Assembly: GCA_039916305.1 (NCBI GenBank)
Contig: JBDSLR010000015.1
Span: 1-64,000 of the forward strand
Source: JACMLD01 sp039916305
GTDB taxonomy: Bacteria; Bacteroidota; Bacteroidia; Chitinophagales; Chitinophagaceae
DNA: 64,000 bases
Reading direction: 5' to 3'
The notes beneath the pieces are model-generated. The model ran no database searches, had not been told where the DNA came from, and worked only from the letters and a program-made list of their open reading frames with translations. The translations under genes and the position numbers were made by a program. Shown piece by piece: positions 7,237 through 16,910 of this stretch (positions within the stretch are counted from its first letter, which is position 1; every line of letters begins with the position of its first letter).

Positions 7237-10029
7237 ATGAAATCAAGTTGCTTGCTGATATGTTTTTTTGCAGGTTTATTTTTTTGCAGCCGGCTGTGCG
7301 CGCAAAGGGATACCGCTGTTCTTGTCAGTCTTACTGTAAACAGTGTAAGCCTGGAAAAATTTGTAAGTGAAATAGAAAAGCAAACTACTTTCCATTTTTA
7401 TTATGATCCTGCTTTTTTTGACAGTATTTCCATCACGCTTGCTGTAAAAAATCAGCCGGTAAAAGAAGTACTTACCCAGGCCTTTGCCAGTGTGGGCGTT
7501 TTTTATGCAGTTGATAATGCCAGTCATATTTTTCTTACTAAGAACCATGCATTAAATCTGTTGCTTCCGCAGGGTTTTTTCACGGGCGGTAAAACAGGTA
7601 AAAACAAACAACCGGAGGAGATTACTTTTTTTACGGACACTACGGGCGCAGCAGCAGACGATGTTCAGATAGCCCAAAAGGCCACGCTGGAAAACAAATT
7701 GTATGAAGTAGGGGATAAATTAGCGGTCATTCAGCCGCGTACTGTGACCATGGCAGGCTATATAAGAGATGCCAAGAGCGGGGAACCTGTGGCAGGCGCC
7801 TCCATTTATATAGACAACCCGAGGGTAGGCGCCGCCACAGATCAATATGGTTATTATTCACTTTCACTGCCCCGCGGACGGCATATCCTGAATATACAGA
7901 GTATTGGTATGCGTGATACAAGACGGCAGATTGCACTGTACAATGACGGAAAAATGAATATTGATTTACAGGGTACCGTTTTTACGCTAAAAAGGGTCAT
8001 CATTGCTGCACAAAAATTAAGCAATGTAAAAGGCACGCAGATGGGGCTGCAGAAAATTGATATCAAAACCATCAAGCGGGTGCCTGTTGTGTTTGGTGAA
8101 GCTGATATACTAAGGGTTGTAACAACACTGCCGGGCGTTAAAACAGTGGGGGAGTCCAGCACCGGTTTAAATGTACGGGGGGGTGCTGCAGATCAGAACC
8201 TTATTCTTTTTAATGATGCCACCATTTTCAATCCTTCTCACTTCTTTGGTATGTTCTCTGCCTTTAACCCGGAAGTGGTAAAAGATGTAGAGCTGTATAA
8301 AAGCAGTATACCTGCCCGGTATGGCGGCCGCCTCTCTTCTGTACTGAATGTAAACAGCCGGGAAGGAAACAAAAAAAATATTACAGGCGCTGCCGGTATC
8401 GGTTTACTCACCAGCCGGCTTGATGTGGAAGGGCCATTGATAAAGGATAAATCATCTTTCATCATTGGCGGGCGCACCACCTATGCCAACTGGCTGCTGA
8501 ACACCCTGCCTGATCAGTACCGTAAAAGCAAGGCATCATTTTATGATGTAAACCTTAATATCAGTCATGAGTTCAATAAAAAAAATACCATCTACCTCAC
8601 GGGTTACCTGAGCAAAGACCGGTTTAACCTTAACAGTGATACTGTTTACAGCTATGGTAATAAAAACATTTCTTTAAAGTGGAAACATGTTTTTAATAAT
8701 AAACTCAACAGCCTCCTTACCGGTGGTTATGACCATTACGATTACAATATCTCAAGTGAACGTTTGCCACCCAGTTCATATAAACTGGGCTTTGATATAA
8801 ACCAGACCTACCTGAAACTTCATTTCAATTATTATGCGGGTAGTAAACATACCATGGACTTCGGACTCAATTCCAACTTATATAAACTACATCCCGGTAA
8901 TTACCAACCGCTGGGAAAACAATCGCTGGTGGTGACGGACCAGGTAGCCGCTGAGCAGGCACTGGAAAGCGCTTTATACATCAGTGACCGCTACAATATC
9001 ACCTCATCATTAACGGTAGATGCCGGTATCAGGTATTCCCTGTTTAATTCTCTGGGTGCCCAAAACGTACATATGTACGCGCCCGGTCTTCCTAAAACGG
9101 AAGCTAATATATTGTCGACCGTGCCTTATGGAAGTGGGAAATTTGTGAAAAGCTATTCAGGACCAGAGTACCGGATGGCGATTCGGTATGCATTTACAGA
9201 CAGTTTTTCAGTTAAAGCCGGCTTCAACACGCAAAGGCAGTATATACATGTGCTGTCCAACACCAGCGCTATGGCACCTACTGATATCTGGAAACTAAGC
9301 GATCCCAATATTAAACCACAGTATGGTGAGCAGTTTTCGCTGGGCGTATACAAAAATCTTAAAGCAAATACGATTGAAGCATCCGTAGAGGTGTATTATA
9401 AGAACATCAAAAACTACCTGGATTATAAAAGCGGTGCCACATTGGTGATGAATCACCATATTGAAACAGATGTTATTGGCACAAAAGGCAAAGCATATGG
9501 TGTGGAATTGCTGGTAAAAAAGCTAACCGGTAAATTAAATGGATGGATCAGCTATACATGGTCCAGGGTTCTTTTAAAAATGGATGACCCCGCAGCGGGT
9601 GAACTGATTAACAAAGGCATGTATTACCCGGCTAATTATGACAAGCCGCACGATATTACCGTGATTGGCAATTACCGCGTTACCCACCGGTTTAGCTTTT
9701 CTGTAAATGCTACTTACAGCACCGGCCGTCCTATTACATTGCCCGTAGGTATATTTTATTATGGCGGTGCTGCCCGTACGCTGTATGCTGACAGGAATGC
9801 ATACCGCATCCCGGATTATTTCCGTACAGATTTTTCTATGAACCTGGATGGCAACCATAAAGTTCACCAGAAGACACATAATTCATGGACAGCGGGTGTT
9901 TACAATCTTACCGGGCGTAAGAATCCGTATTCCGTTTATTATGTTACAGAAAATGGCAACGTTAACGGGTACAAGCTATCCATTTTTGGAAGTGCTATTC
10001 CTTATATCAATTTTAATATCAGCTTTTAA
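7237..10029 (+). CDS. TonB-dependent outer membrane receptor with N-terminal STN domain
   Basis: 930 residues. Signal peptide about 1-22. An STN (secretin/TonB N-terminal) domain spans about 28-105. A carboxypeptidase-regulatory-like beta domain follows (about 168-255, beginning TMAGYIRDAKSGEPVAGAS). The plug domain (about 268-380) contains LNVRGGAADQN and YGGRLSSVLNV, and a TonB barrel runs to a C-terminal Phe (NFNISF). STN domains in this class usually signal to a FecR-type anti-sigma factor, but no sigma/anti-sigma pair lies nearby. The gene is tightly coupled to its upstream neighbour (1-base gap) and to the DUF4249 lipoprotein (9-base gap). The substrate is unknown. Confidence 0.93.
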   Translation: MKSSCLLICFFAGLFFCSRLCAQRDTAVLVSLTVNSVSLEKFVSEIEKQTTFHFYYDPAFFDSISITLAVKNQPVKEVLTQAFASVGVFYAVDNASHIFLTKNHALNLLLPQGFFTGGKTGKNKQPEEITFFTDTTGAAADDVQIAQKATLENKLYEVGDKLAVIQPRTVTMAGYIRDAKSGEPVAGASIYIDNPRVGAATDQYGYYSLSLPRGRHILNIQSIGMRDTRRQIALYNDGKMNIDLQGTVFTLKRVIIAAQKLSNVKGTQMGLQKIDIKTIKRVPVVFGEADILRVVTTLPGVKTVGESSTGLNVRGGAADQNLILFNDATIFNPSHFFGMFSAFNPEVVKDVELYKSSIPARYGGRLSSVLNVNSREGNKKNITGAAGIGLLTSRLDVEGPLIKDKSSFIIGGRTTYANWLLNTLPDQYRKSKASFYDVNLNISHEFNKKNTIYLTGYLSKDRFNLNSDTVYSYGNKNISLKWKHVFNNKLNSLLTGGYDHYDYNISSERLPPSSYKLGFDINQTYLKLHFNYYAGSKHTMDFGLNSNLYKLHPGNYQPLGKQSLVVTDQVAAEQALESALYISDRYNITSSLTVDAGIRYSLFNSLGAQNVHMYAPGLPKTEANILSTVPYGSGKFVKSYSGPEYRMAIRYAFTDSFSVKAGFNTQRQYIHVLSNTSAMAPTDIWKLSDPNIKPQYGEQFSLGVYKNLKANTIEASVEVYYKNIKNYLDYKSGATLVMNHHIETDVIGTKGKAYGVELLVKKLTGKLNGWISYTWSRVLLKMDDPAAGELINKGMYYPANYDKPHDITVIGNYRVTHRFSFSVNATYSTGRPITLPVGIFYYGGAARTLYADRNAYRIPDYFRTDFSMNLDGNHKVHQKTHNSWTAGVYNLTGRKNPYSVYYVTENGNVNGYKLSIFGSAIPYINFNISF

Positions 10030-10038
10030 CAGAAAGAT

Positions 10039-11196
10039 ATGAAACCGATTTTATATTGTTTGATGGTATTGCTGATAACAGGCTGCAAGGAAAAGTACGA
10101 ATCACCTGTTGTTTCACCGGTTACAGGCTACCTGGTGGTAGACGGTGTTATCAACAGCGGGCCTGGCACTGCCAGCCTTACCCTGAGCCGCACTACAAAA
10201 TTTGACAACAGGAACATTGTCTATGAAAAGGGCGCCGGTGTAACCGTGCAGGGTGAAGACAGCAGCGTATATGCATTACTTGAAAAAGGCCAGGGCATCT
10301 ACAGCGCAGATAACCTGAACCTGAAAAATACGCTTAAGTACCGATTGCGTATAAACGCATCAAACGGTAAACGCTACCTGTCGGATTTTGTGGTTGTAAA
10401 AAATAATCCACCTATTGACAGTATTAGCTGGAAAATTGAAAACAATGGTGTGCAGTTATATGTAAATACGCACGACGCCCGGAACAATGCCCGATACTAC
10501 CAATGGTATTACGATGAAGCCTGGCAAATTCAATCCAGTTATTATTCTACACTCAAGTATAAAATCACACACAGTCAGAGTGGCGATAATTACACGGTAG
10601 TTTACAGGGATTCTACCACATTTTCTTATGATCCCACTATTGTTAATTGCTGGCAATTCAATGCGCCCCTCAATCTTTTTTTAGGTTCTACTGCTAAACT
10701 CAGCCAGGATATTATTTACCTGCCGGTTAACTATATTCCACCTGCCTCTATTAAACTGGGCGTTATGTACAGCATCCGGCTAAAGCAATATACCTGGACC
10801 AAGGAAGGCTATGAATTTCTGGAAAAAATGAAAAGGAATACAGAATCAACAGGCTCCGTGTTTGACCCACAGCCCTCTGAATTAAAAGGTAATATCAGCT
10901 GCATCTCGGATGCCAGTGAAACAGTGATTGGCTTTTTTAATATTTCCCCGGTACAGGAAAAACGCATTTTTATCAGGAGAAGTGATGTGCCATCCTGGCA
11001 ATATGCTGCAGGATGTTTTGATGTAGAGATAGAAAATGTAAGCGATAGCATCGCGCACAAGGCACTGGGGCTTTTGCCGACTGTAGTGGAAAAACAAAGT
11101 CCTTTTGGTGGTATCGTCACTTTTAAGGCGGCACCACCGGACTGTGTGGATTGCACATTGAGGGGAAGCAATAAAAAACCATCTTACTGGCCGTAA
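10039..11196 (+). CDS. DUF4249-family lipoprotein
   Basis: 385 residues with a type II signal peptide; the lipobox LITGC gives a lipidated Cys16. The start of the mature part (YLVVDGVINSGPGTASLTLSRTT, read in pieces) matches the DUF4249 family, which in Bacteroidota is commonly encoded directly after TonB receptors of this type. The family's function is not established; a surface or periplasmic accessory role for the receptor is inferred. It lies nine bases after the receptor gene and 43 bases before the next operon member. Confidence 0.87.
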   Translation: MKPILYCLMVLLITGCKEKYESPVVSPVTGYLVVDGVINSGPGTASLTLSRTTKFDNRNIVYEKGAGVTVQGEDSSVYALLEKGQGIYSADNLNLKNTLKYRLRINASNGKRYLSDFVVVKNNPPIDSISWKIENNGVQLYVNTHDARNNARYYQWYYDEAWQIQSSYYSTLKYKITHSQSGDNYTVVYRDSTTFSYDPTIVNCWQFNAPLNLFLGSTAKLSQDIIYLPVNYIPPASIKLGVMYSIRLKQYTWTKEGYEFLEKMKRNTESTGSVFDPQPSELKGNISCISDASETVIGFFNISPVQEKRIFIRRSDVPSWQYAAGCFDVEIENVSDSIAHKALGLLPTVVEKQSPFGGIVTFKAAPPDCVDCTLRGSNKKPSYWP

Positions 11197-11239
11197 CACA
11201 TTGAATTGGCTCAGATGGGCATAAAATTATCAGTGAACT

Positions 11240-13666
11240 ATGATGCATAAAAACTCATGCCTGCAATTATTGATACTACAGCTGTATATCGCCGTTAGCG
11301 TGCTGGGAGGCCTGCACCAGGTTGTGCAAGGCCAGGATTTGCGCCAGCAGTTTATTGCATACAACCAGCAGGTAATGCAGGAAAAATTATATGCACATAC
11401 GGATAAAGCTTTTTACCTGGCAGGGGAAATTTGCTGGTTTAAGCTATACAATGTGGATGCTTTTTTTAACAAGCCGCTGGGCATCAGTAAAATGGCTTAT
11501 GCAGAATTGCTGGATAAAAATAATAAACCGGTACTACAGGCAAAAATCGCCCTTGAAGCCGGGAGTGGCAATGGTTCGATGCAATTACCTGTTTCGCTGC
11601 CCTCGGGCAGATACCTTTTCCGTGCATACACAAGATGGATGAAAAATTTTGATGCTGCTTATTTCTTTGAAAAGCAAATCACGGTTATTAACCCCCGTAA
11701 AATATTAACCCGCGATACCCTGCGGCAAAAAAGCAAATACCAGGTTCAGTTTTTTCCGGAAGGCGGCAACCTTGTAAATGGTATACAAAGCAGGGTAGCG
11801 TTCAGGGTATTGGATCAAAACGGGAATGGCGTGGCTTGTACAGGCTTTATTGTAAATGAAAAAGCTGATACGCTGGTTAATTATACCACATTGAAATTTG
11901 GTATGGGAAGTTTTCTGTTCACACCCCAGCAGGGTCATACATATACAGCAGCGATCGTTACTCCAGATGGCAGCCAGCAGCAATCTTTACCGGCAGCATA
12001 TAGTAATGGATATGTAATGCAGCAGGCCAAAGGAGACAACGGTCAGTTAAAAATAACCGTCCAAGCTTCTTCAGGAAATACAGCATCTGCGGCGGTTTAT
12101 CTTTTAGCCCATACCAGGGGCGCCGTAAAATCAGTGCAAACAAGTTCACTGAGCAACGGTACTGCCACATTTCTTATTGACACAGCTTTACTGGGAAGTG
12201 GAATTTCTCATTTTACCGTGTTCAATGTCAACCGGCAGCCAGTATGCGAAAGATTATTTTTTAAAAAACCATCCCGGTACCTGCAGATAGCTGCCCTGGC
12301 AGACGGGTCAGTATATGATACACGTAAGAAAGTAACGGTGCAGGTGTCTGCTGCAGACCAGCAAGGCAAGCCAGCTGCTGCTGACATGTCAATTGCAGTT
12401 TACCGCATTGACTCACTGGCTGCTGTAGATGAGACGGATATAAGCAGTTACTTGTGGTTAAGTTCGGACCTGGGCATGAACATCGAATCGCCGGGTTACT
12501 ACTTTACCAGCCAAAGTCCTGTGGTAGAGGAGGCTATGGATAATTTGTTGCTTACAAGTGGCTGGCGACGTTTCCGCTGGGAGGATGTTTTGGAGAACAA
12601 AAAACCTTCTTTTGAGTTTTCCCCGGAATTTAAAGGACACATTGTGAAGGCGAAAGTAATCAGTAACGCTAACGGACAGCCTGTAAGAGGTGCTGAATCT
12701 TATCTTTCTGTAGTAGGTACCCGGTCTCAGGTTCGGGGAGCTTTCAGTGATGACAGCGGTATTGTAAAATTTGAAATGAACCATTTTTATGGCAACGGGG
12801 AATTGATTGTTCAAACGGCAGGAAGCGATAGTTTTCCAGCACATGTTGAGATTATAAGTCCGTTTGCTGATAAATATTCAGGCAGCGTACTGCCTGTATT
12901 TTCCCTGCCTGAAAAAAATGCGGGTGCACTGTTCGGGCAGCATGTATCCGTGCAGGTGCAGAATACCTTTTCGGGTGAGAAGCTCAGACAACTCACAGTG
13001 CCAATTTTTGATACGACCGCTTTTTATGCAAAACCTGATAAAGTTTACATGCTGGACGATTACGTCCGGTTTACGACCGTAGAAGAAATTCTACGCGAGT
13101 ATGTGCCTGAAGTGAACGTGAGGAAAAGAGCCGGCAAATTTTATCTTCCAGTTTTTGATAATATCCGGAAAGAGTTTTTTGTGGTGGATCCACTGGTAAT
13201 GCTGGACGGGGTGCCGGTACAGGATGTTGATAAAATAATGAATTACGATCCGCTTAAAATACGAAAGCTGGAGGTAGTGGCCAGAATGTATTTTTATGGC
13301 AATATGTTTTTTGGGGGTATTGTAAATTTTGTTTCTTACAAAGGTAATTTAGAAGGATACGAACTCGACCCGGGCGCTACCGTAATAGATTACGAGACAC
13401 TGCAAATGCAGCGGGAGTTTTTTTCACCCCGGTACCAGGCACCCGAAGAGGCCAACAGCAGGTTACCGGATTTCAGGAGTCTTTTATACTGGTCGCCTTC
13501 ACTTACCATCAATAAAGACGGCAGGCAGGACATTAACTTTTATACTTCAGATATGCCCGGTCTTTTTGCTGCTGTGCTGCAGGGTATAACAGCAGACGGA
13601 AAAACGGGCAGTAAAACGGTATTTTTTCAGGTAAAGGAAAATTCTTCAACAGCAGGAAAAAAGTAA
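11240..13666 (+). CDS. Large secreted protein with macroglobulin-like and TonB-plug-like regions
   Basis: 808 residues with an N-terminal signal sequence (about 1-31). Residues about 45-150 resemble an MG2-like macroglobulin beta sandwich: HTDKAFYLAGEICWFKLY and a later LPSGRYLFRAYTRWM. The middle is a series of beta-sandwich-like stretches. Residues about 640-705 look like a TonB plug fragment (VDPLVMLDGVPVQDVDKI, then GNMFFGGIVNF). The protein has no barrel, so it is not itself a receptor. Such proteins recur beside DUF4249/TonB operons in Bacteroidota. Possible roles are surface anchoring or polymer binding, but nothing here settles it. Confidence 0.75.
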   Translation: MMHKNSCLQLLILQLYIAVSVLGGLHQVVQGQDLRQQFIAYNQQVMQEKLYAHTDKAFYLAGEICWFKLYNVDAFFNKPLGISKMAYAELLDKNNKPVLQAKIALEAGSGNGSMQLPVSLPSGRYLFRAYTRWMKNFDAAYFFEKQITVINPRKILTRDTLRQKSKYQVQFFPEGGNLVNGIQSRVAFRVLDQNGNGVACTGFIVNEKADTLVNYTTLKFGMGSFLFTPQQGHTYTAAIVTPDGSQQQSLPAAYSNGYVMQQAKGDNGQLKITVQASSGNTASAAVYLLAHTRGAVKSVQTSSLSNGTATFLIDTALLGSGISHFTVFNVNRQPVCERLFFKKPSRYLQIAALADGSVYDTRKKVTVQVSAADQQGKPAAADMSIAVYRIDSLAAVDETDISSYLWLSSDLGMNIESPGYYFTSQSPVVEEAMDNLLLTSGWRRFRWEDVLENKKPSFEFSPEFKGHIVKAKVISNANGQPVRGAESYLSVVGTRSQVRGAFSDDSGIVKFEMNHFYGNGELIVQTAGSDSFPAHVEIISPFADKYSGSVLPVFSLPEKNAGALFGQHVSVQVQNTFSGEKLRQLTVPIFDTTAFYAKPDKVYMLDDYVRFTTVEEILREYVPEVNVRKRAGKFYLPVFDNIRKEFFVVDPLVMLDGVPVQDVDKIMNYDPLKIRKLEVVARMYFYGNMFFGGIVNFVSYKGNLEGYELDPGATVIDYETLQMQREFFSPRYQAPEEANSRLPDFRSLLYWSPSLTINKDGRQDINFYTSDMPGLFAAVLQGITADGKTGSKTVFFQVKENSSTAGKK

Positions 13667-13745
13667 CAGCTTATCGCGGTTATCTTTGTGGGCCTGTAAC
13701 ATCAACCTTGCAGCTGGGTTGCTTAAATACGGTATATAGTTTACA

Positions 13746-14156
13746 ATGAAATATTCTAAATGGATTGGTTTACTATCTGTTATTGTAGTAATTGTTATTT
13801 GTCATACAGTGTGGGTATACGTGCCATCCGTCCAATTGGAGATTGGCGGCATGTTTTCCAGCGGAAAACAGAATTTTGGCAAACCGGGCCTTATGAACAT
13901 CATTTGTTCTGCAGGTGCAGGCATCTTGTTCCTGTTGCCGCAAATCTGGGCCAAACGGACCAATATTTTTTTTTGTGGGTTCAATATTGCCTGGGCCATT
14001 CGTAACTATATAATTCTTAGCCGTTGTTACGGAGGGGAATGCCCCGAAAAAAAAATGAGTTTGTATATCCTGCTTGTGGCCTCCGCGTGTATGCTTTTGA
14101 TGGCTTTTATACCAGCAATAGAAATAAAAGAGGAAAAGCCTGATTTACAGGGATGA
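13746..14156 (+). CDS. Small integral membrane protein, function unknown
   Basis: 136 residues with about four hydrophobic segments (about 6-28, 48-66, 72-92, 104-124) and a short charged C-terminal tail (EIKEEKPDLQG). I do not recognise a family. Two Cys lie in a loop (RCYGGECPEKK). A TATCTTTG motif (13681-13688) 57 bases upstream could be its -7 promoter box, so the gene may be separate from the operon that ends at 13666. Confidence 0.7.
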   Translation: MKYSKWIGLLSVIVVIVICHTVWVYVPSVQLEIGGMFSSGKQNFGKPGLMNIICSAGAGILFLLPQIWAKRTNIFFCGFNIAWAIRNYIILSRCYGGECPEKKMSLYILLVASACMLLMAFIPAIEIKEEKPDLQG

Positions 14157-14307
14157 GACTTTTTCTTACCTGCGCGTTTTTATCACCTGTTACTTTCAAA
14201 TTTCTGTAAGACCCGGTGAGTTAATAAAAAATTATGGTAACATCACAGCAATCAAAGTTGCGAGGCTATCATAACCCTGTGACTGAATGTATGGGCTAAA
14301 TAGCTTT

Positions 14308-14676
14308 TTAAAGACTGTTGATTATATTTTCAATGTTATTCCTGTTGAACGGTTTATGCAAAAAATAAGAAGCACCCTGATTTATTGCCTTTTCGTTTAA
14401 CTGCTTCTCGTCGTGGGCCGTCATCATTACAATCTTTACTTTAGGGTGTGTTTCAATCATTTTACTGATAAAGTCAATACCCTTCCCATCAGGAAGGTGA
14501 TTGTCAAGAAAAATATAATCAGGTTTTTGTTGCGCTATAATATCTAAAGAATCTTCCAGGGTATGAATACTTTTTGCAAGGAAATGCTCTCTTTCAAGTA
14601 CAAGTTCCATCAGCATGCATAATTCTTCCTCATCGTCTATAATAAGAACGCTTTTCTTTATACGGGATATGCTCAT
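14308..14676 (-). CDS. Single-domain response regulator (CheY-like receiver)
   Basis: 122 residues forming one receiver domain and nothing else. Acidic pocket Asp14/Asp15 (LIIDDEEE), phospho-acceptor Asp58 (IFLDNHLP), Thr86 (MMTAHD) and Lys108 (LHKPF) are all present, so it should be phosphorylatable. With no output domain it probably acts by protein contact or in a phosphorelay. No kinase gene is adjacent. It is the only minus-strand gene between 407 and 22900. Confidence 0.92.
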   Translation of the reverse strand: MSISRIKKSVLIIDDEEELCMLMELVLEREHFLAKSIHTLEDSLDIIAQQKPDYIFLDNHLPDGKGIDFISKMIETHPKVKIVMMTAHDEKQLNEKAINQGASYFLHKPFNRNNIENIINSL

Positions 14677-14909
14677 GACGAAGATAGTTTATAATAATAC
14701 GGCAGGCTATTACGACCGGATATCAATAACAGTAATAATAATATAAATGTGTGCCAGATTTATGAGGCACTTAATAAACCTGCTTTACCTAAGTAGTTAC
14801 AATTACTGTTGCAAACCTTTGCTCAGATTAAATATAAAATTTTGGCACAATTTTATTGTATAGAACTTTGTTAATTCTATTATTATATCAACTATCAACA
14901 CAAAACATC

Positions 14910-15056
14910 ATGGGAAATTTATTGTACATCATTGCGGTAATCCTTGTAATAGCGTGGGCTGTAGGTTATTTTGGCTATCATTCCGGCGGCATTATACACG
15001 TACTGCTGGTTATTGCCATTATAGCTGTCCTGCTAAAAGTTATCCGCAGGGCTTAA
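14910..15056 (+). CDS. 48-residue lmo0937-family membrane peptide
   Basis: I chose the ATG at 14910 over an upstream in-frame start, because the peptide then begins MGNLLYIIAVILVIAW as in the lmo0937/DUF5670 family of small membrane proteins. It has two membrane helices separated by a short Gly-rich turn (GYFGYHSGG) and ends in basic residues (KVIRRA). The family is widespread and often stress-induced, but has no defined activity. A strong intrinsic terminator follows at 15077, so the gene is probably monocistronic. Confidence 0.88.
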   Translation: MGNLLYIIAVILVIAWAVGYFGYHSGGIIHVLLVIAIIAVLLKVIRRA

Positions 15057-15076
15057 TAAATCATTAATCTCGTCCC

Positions 15077-15110
15077 AATCAGGTCTGTTAACGCAGGCCT
15101 GATTTTTTTT
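15077..15110 (+). terminator. Intrinsic terminator after the small membrane peptide gene
   Basis: An 11-bp stem (AATCAGGTCTG pairing with CAGGCCTGATT, one G-T wobble), loop TTAACG, followed by a run of eight T. It lies 20 bases after the stop codon at 15056. Confidence 0.92.
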
Positions 15111-15223
15111 GGGGAAAATAATCACCATATTGTTTAATAGATATATATAATGAGTTGTAAAGATTACACATTTTATCGGGCATAACTATTGTCTTAATGT
15201 AGTTGACCCAAAAAACCACATAT

Positions 15224-15688
15224 ATGAACACCATGAAATTTTTAGTGATTAGTGCTATTGTATTTCTAGCGGCAAGCCATAACGGTTCTGCACAAGTATC
15301 AAAAGACTCTATTACTACCCTTAAGCAGCAAAAAGAATCTCTTGCATTAAGCAGTAAAATCAATGAACTTAAAATGCAACTGGCAAAGCTGGAGAACAAT
15401 CTCGATAAAAAGACAAAGGAGATGGAAAGCACTGCTATAGATGCACAGAAAGCAGCGGATGAAAATTCTGAAGCTGCGTCAAAATTGAGTAATGACCCAC
15501 AGGATAAATCACTGGCCAGAAAAGCTGAAAAAGCAGGTAATAATGCAAAAAAATGTGCAAAGCGTGCAAGGTCTGCAGCAGATAACCTGGAGGACCTTAA
15601 AAAAGATATTGAATCGCTAAGAAATAAGATAGCGGATGATGAAACTAAACTCGCTGCAAATCCGGTAACGATCCCCAACGGACAATAA
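15224..15688 (+). CDS. Secreted coiled-coil protein, function unknown
   Basis: 154 residues from the ATG at 15224; an in-frame TTG at 15203 is less likely because the signal peptide fits the ATG start. Signal peptide about 1-25 (LAASHNGSAQ). The mature part is almost all helix, rich in Lys, Glu, Ala and Asn, with heptad patterns (INELKMQLAKLENNLDKKTK; later LEDLKKDIESLRNKIADDE), indicating a long coiled coil in the periplasm. The family is not recognised. An antisense open frame of 196 residues over the same bases is a shadow. Confidence 0.8.
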   Translation: MNTMKFLVISAIVFLAASHNGSAQVSKDSITTLKQQKESLALSSKINELKMQLAKLENNLDKKTKEMESTAIDAQKAADENSEAASKLSNDPQDKSLARKAEKAGNNAKKCAKRARSAADNLEDLKKDIESLRNKIADDETKLAANPVTIPNGQ

Positions 15689-15718
15689 GTTAATACTTAA
15701 TACATACACCAACCCTGC

Positions 15719-16837
15719 ATGCTGAAGCAATACCCCTTCTACGTTAAGTCAACTATTATTTTACTGGGACTTATTTTATTGGTTTATACATTGGTTAACC
15801 TGGGTGACATACTCATACCATTGTCGTTTGCCCTCCTGATCGCTATTTTACTCAACCCAATCGTAAACAGATTTGAAAAATGGAAAATACCAAGGGTATG
15901 GGCGATTTCTTTCGCCCTTTTTATTGCTTTTCTGTTTTTTGCAGGTGTAGGATATTTCCTTTCTGCCCAGATTGCAGGGTTTTCTGATCAGGCGCCGCTG
16001 ATGAAAAAGAAAATTATCTCGTTGGTAGAAAAGTTACAACAGGATATCAGCACCAGATTTAATATAGATGTAAAAAAGCAACAGCAGGCGATGGAAGAAG
16101 CCGGCGCCAATATCAAGCCCCTGATCGGGTCAACGGCGGGGACACTGATGAGTTCAATAGCCGCGCTGGTATTGTTACCGGTTTATTCTTTCCTGTTCCT
16201 GTATTATAAAACTTTGTTGCTGAGCTTCTTTTATGAAGTTTTTGCTGAAGAAAATTCCAAAGAAGTAAGTGTCGTATTAAAACAAACCAAAGGCGCTGTA
16301 CAAAGTTATATGTTTGGTTTACTGGTGGAAGCTTCTATCGTGGCGGTCCTGAATTCTGTGGCATTACTGATACTTGGTGTAAAGTACTGGATACTCCTGG
16401 GCGTTATAGGGGCAATTTTAAATATTTTGCCCTATATAGGTGGTATAATTGCCATCGCCCTGCCCGTGTTGATCGCTACGGTAACCAAAGACGGCTTTCA
16501 TACCCAGCTGCTTATCATTGCATGTTATTTGGTAATACAGTTTATTGACAATCATTTCCTGGTTCCGTATATCGTTTCTTCCAAAGTAAAAATAAACGCG
16601 CTGATCTCTATTGTTTTTGTGTTACTGGGCAATGCTGCCTGGGGCGTGTCAGGCATGTTTTTATCCATACCTTTTGCGGGTATCCTGAAAATTATTTTTG
16701 ACCGGATAGATGATCTTAAGCCATGGGGCCGTTTGCTGGGTGATGAGATACCTTCCAGGCCAAGAGGCCAGTGGCCTAAAATAAGAAAGCGAAAGCCGGC
16801 CATTGCAATTGTAAAGGCAAATGATAAAACGGCATAG
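15719..16837 (+). CDS. AI-2E family transporter (TqsA/PerM-like membrane protein)
   Basis: 372 residues with seven or eight hydrophobic segments: two at the N-terminus (about 12-55), one at about 65-85, a soluble middle, then several from about 155 to 325. The segment GAILNILPYIGGIIAIALPV matches the conserved core of the AI-2E/PerM family, as does FIDNHFLVPYIVSSKVKIN. Members export small molecules; AI-2 itself is proven for few. The tail is basic (PRGQWPKIRKRKP). It lies 30 bases after the coiled-coil gene and may be co-transcribed. Confidence 0.92.
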   Translation: MLKQYPFYVKSTIILLGLILLVYTLVNLGDILIPLSFALLIAILLNPIVNRFEKWKIPRVWAISFALFIAFLFFAGVGYFLSAQIAGFSDQAPLMKKKIISLVEKLQQDISTRFNIDVKKQQQAMEEAGANIKPLIGSTAGTLMSSIAALVLLPVYSFLFLYYKTLLLSFFYEVFAEENSKEVSVVLKQTKGAVQSYMFGLLVEASIVAVLNSVALLILGVKYWILLGVIGAILNILPYIGGIIAIALPVLIATVTKDGFHTQLLIIACYLVIQFIDNHFLVPYIVSSKVKINALISIVFVLLGNAAWGVSGMFLSIPFAGILKIIFDRIDDLKPWGRLLGDEIPSRPRGQWPKIRKRKPAIAIVKANDKTA

Positions 16838-16910
16838 GTATGTCAATTTATGATTTGACCGCATCGCAAAAAAGTTTTAACATGCAGGGTATAAAATTAA
16901 AACCGCTGCT

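Noticed and set aside
15088..15678. 196-residue minus-strand frame with many Ser and Leu
   Set aside because: It lies antisense to the coiled-coil protein gene at 15224, which has a signal peptide and heptads; the long antisense frame results from codon bias.
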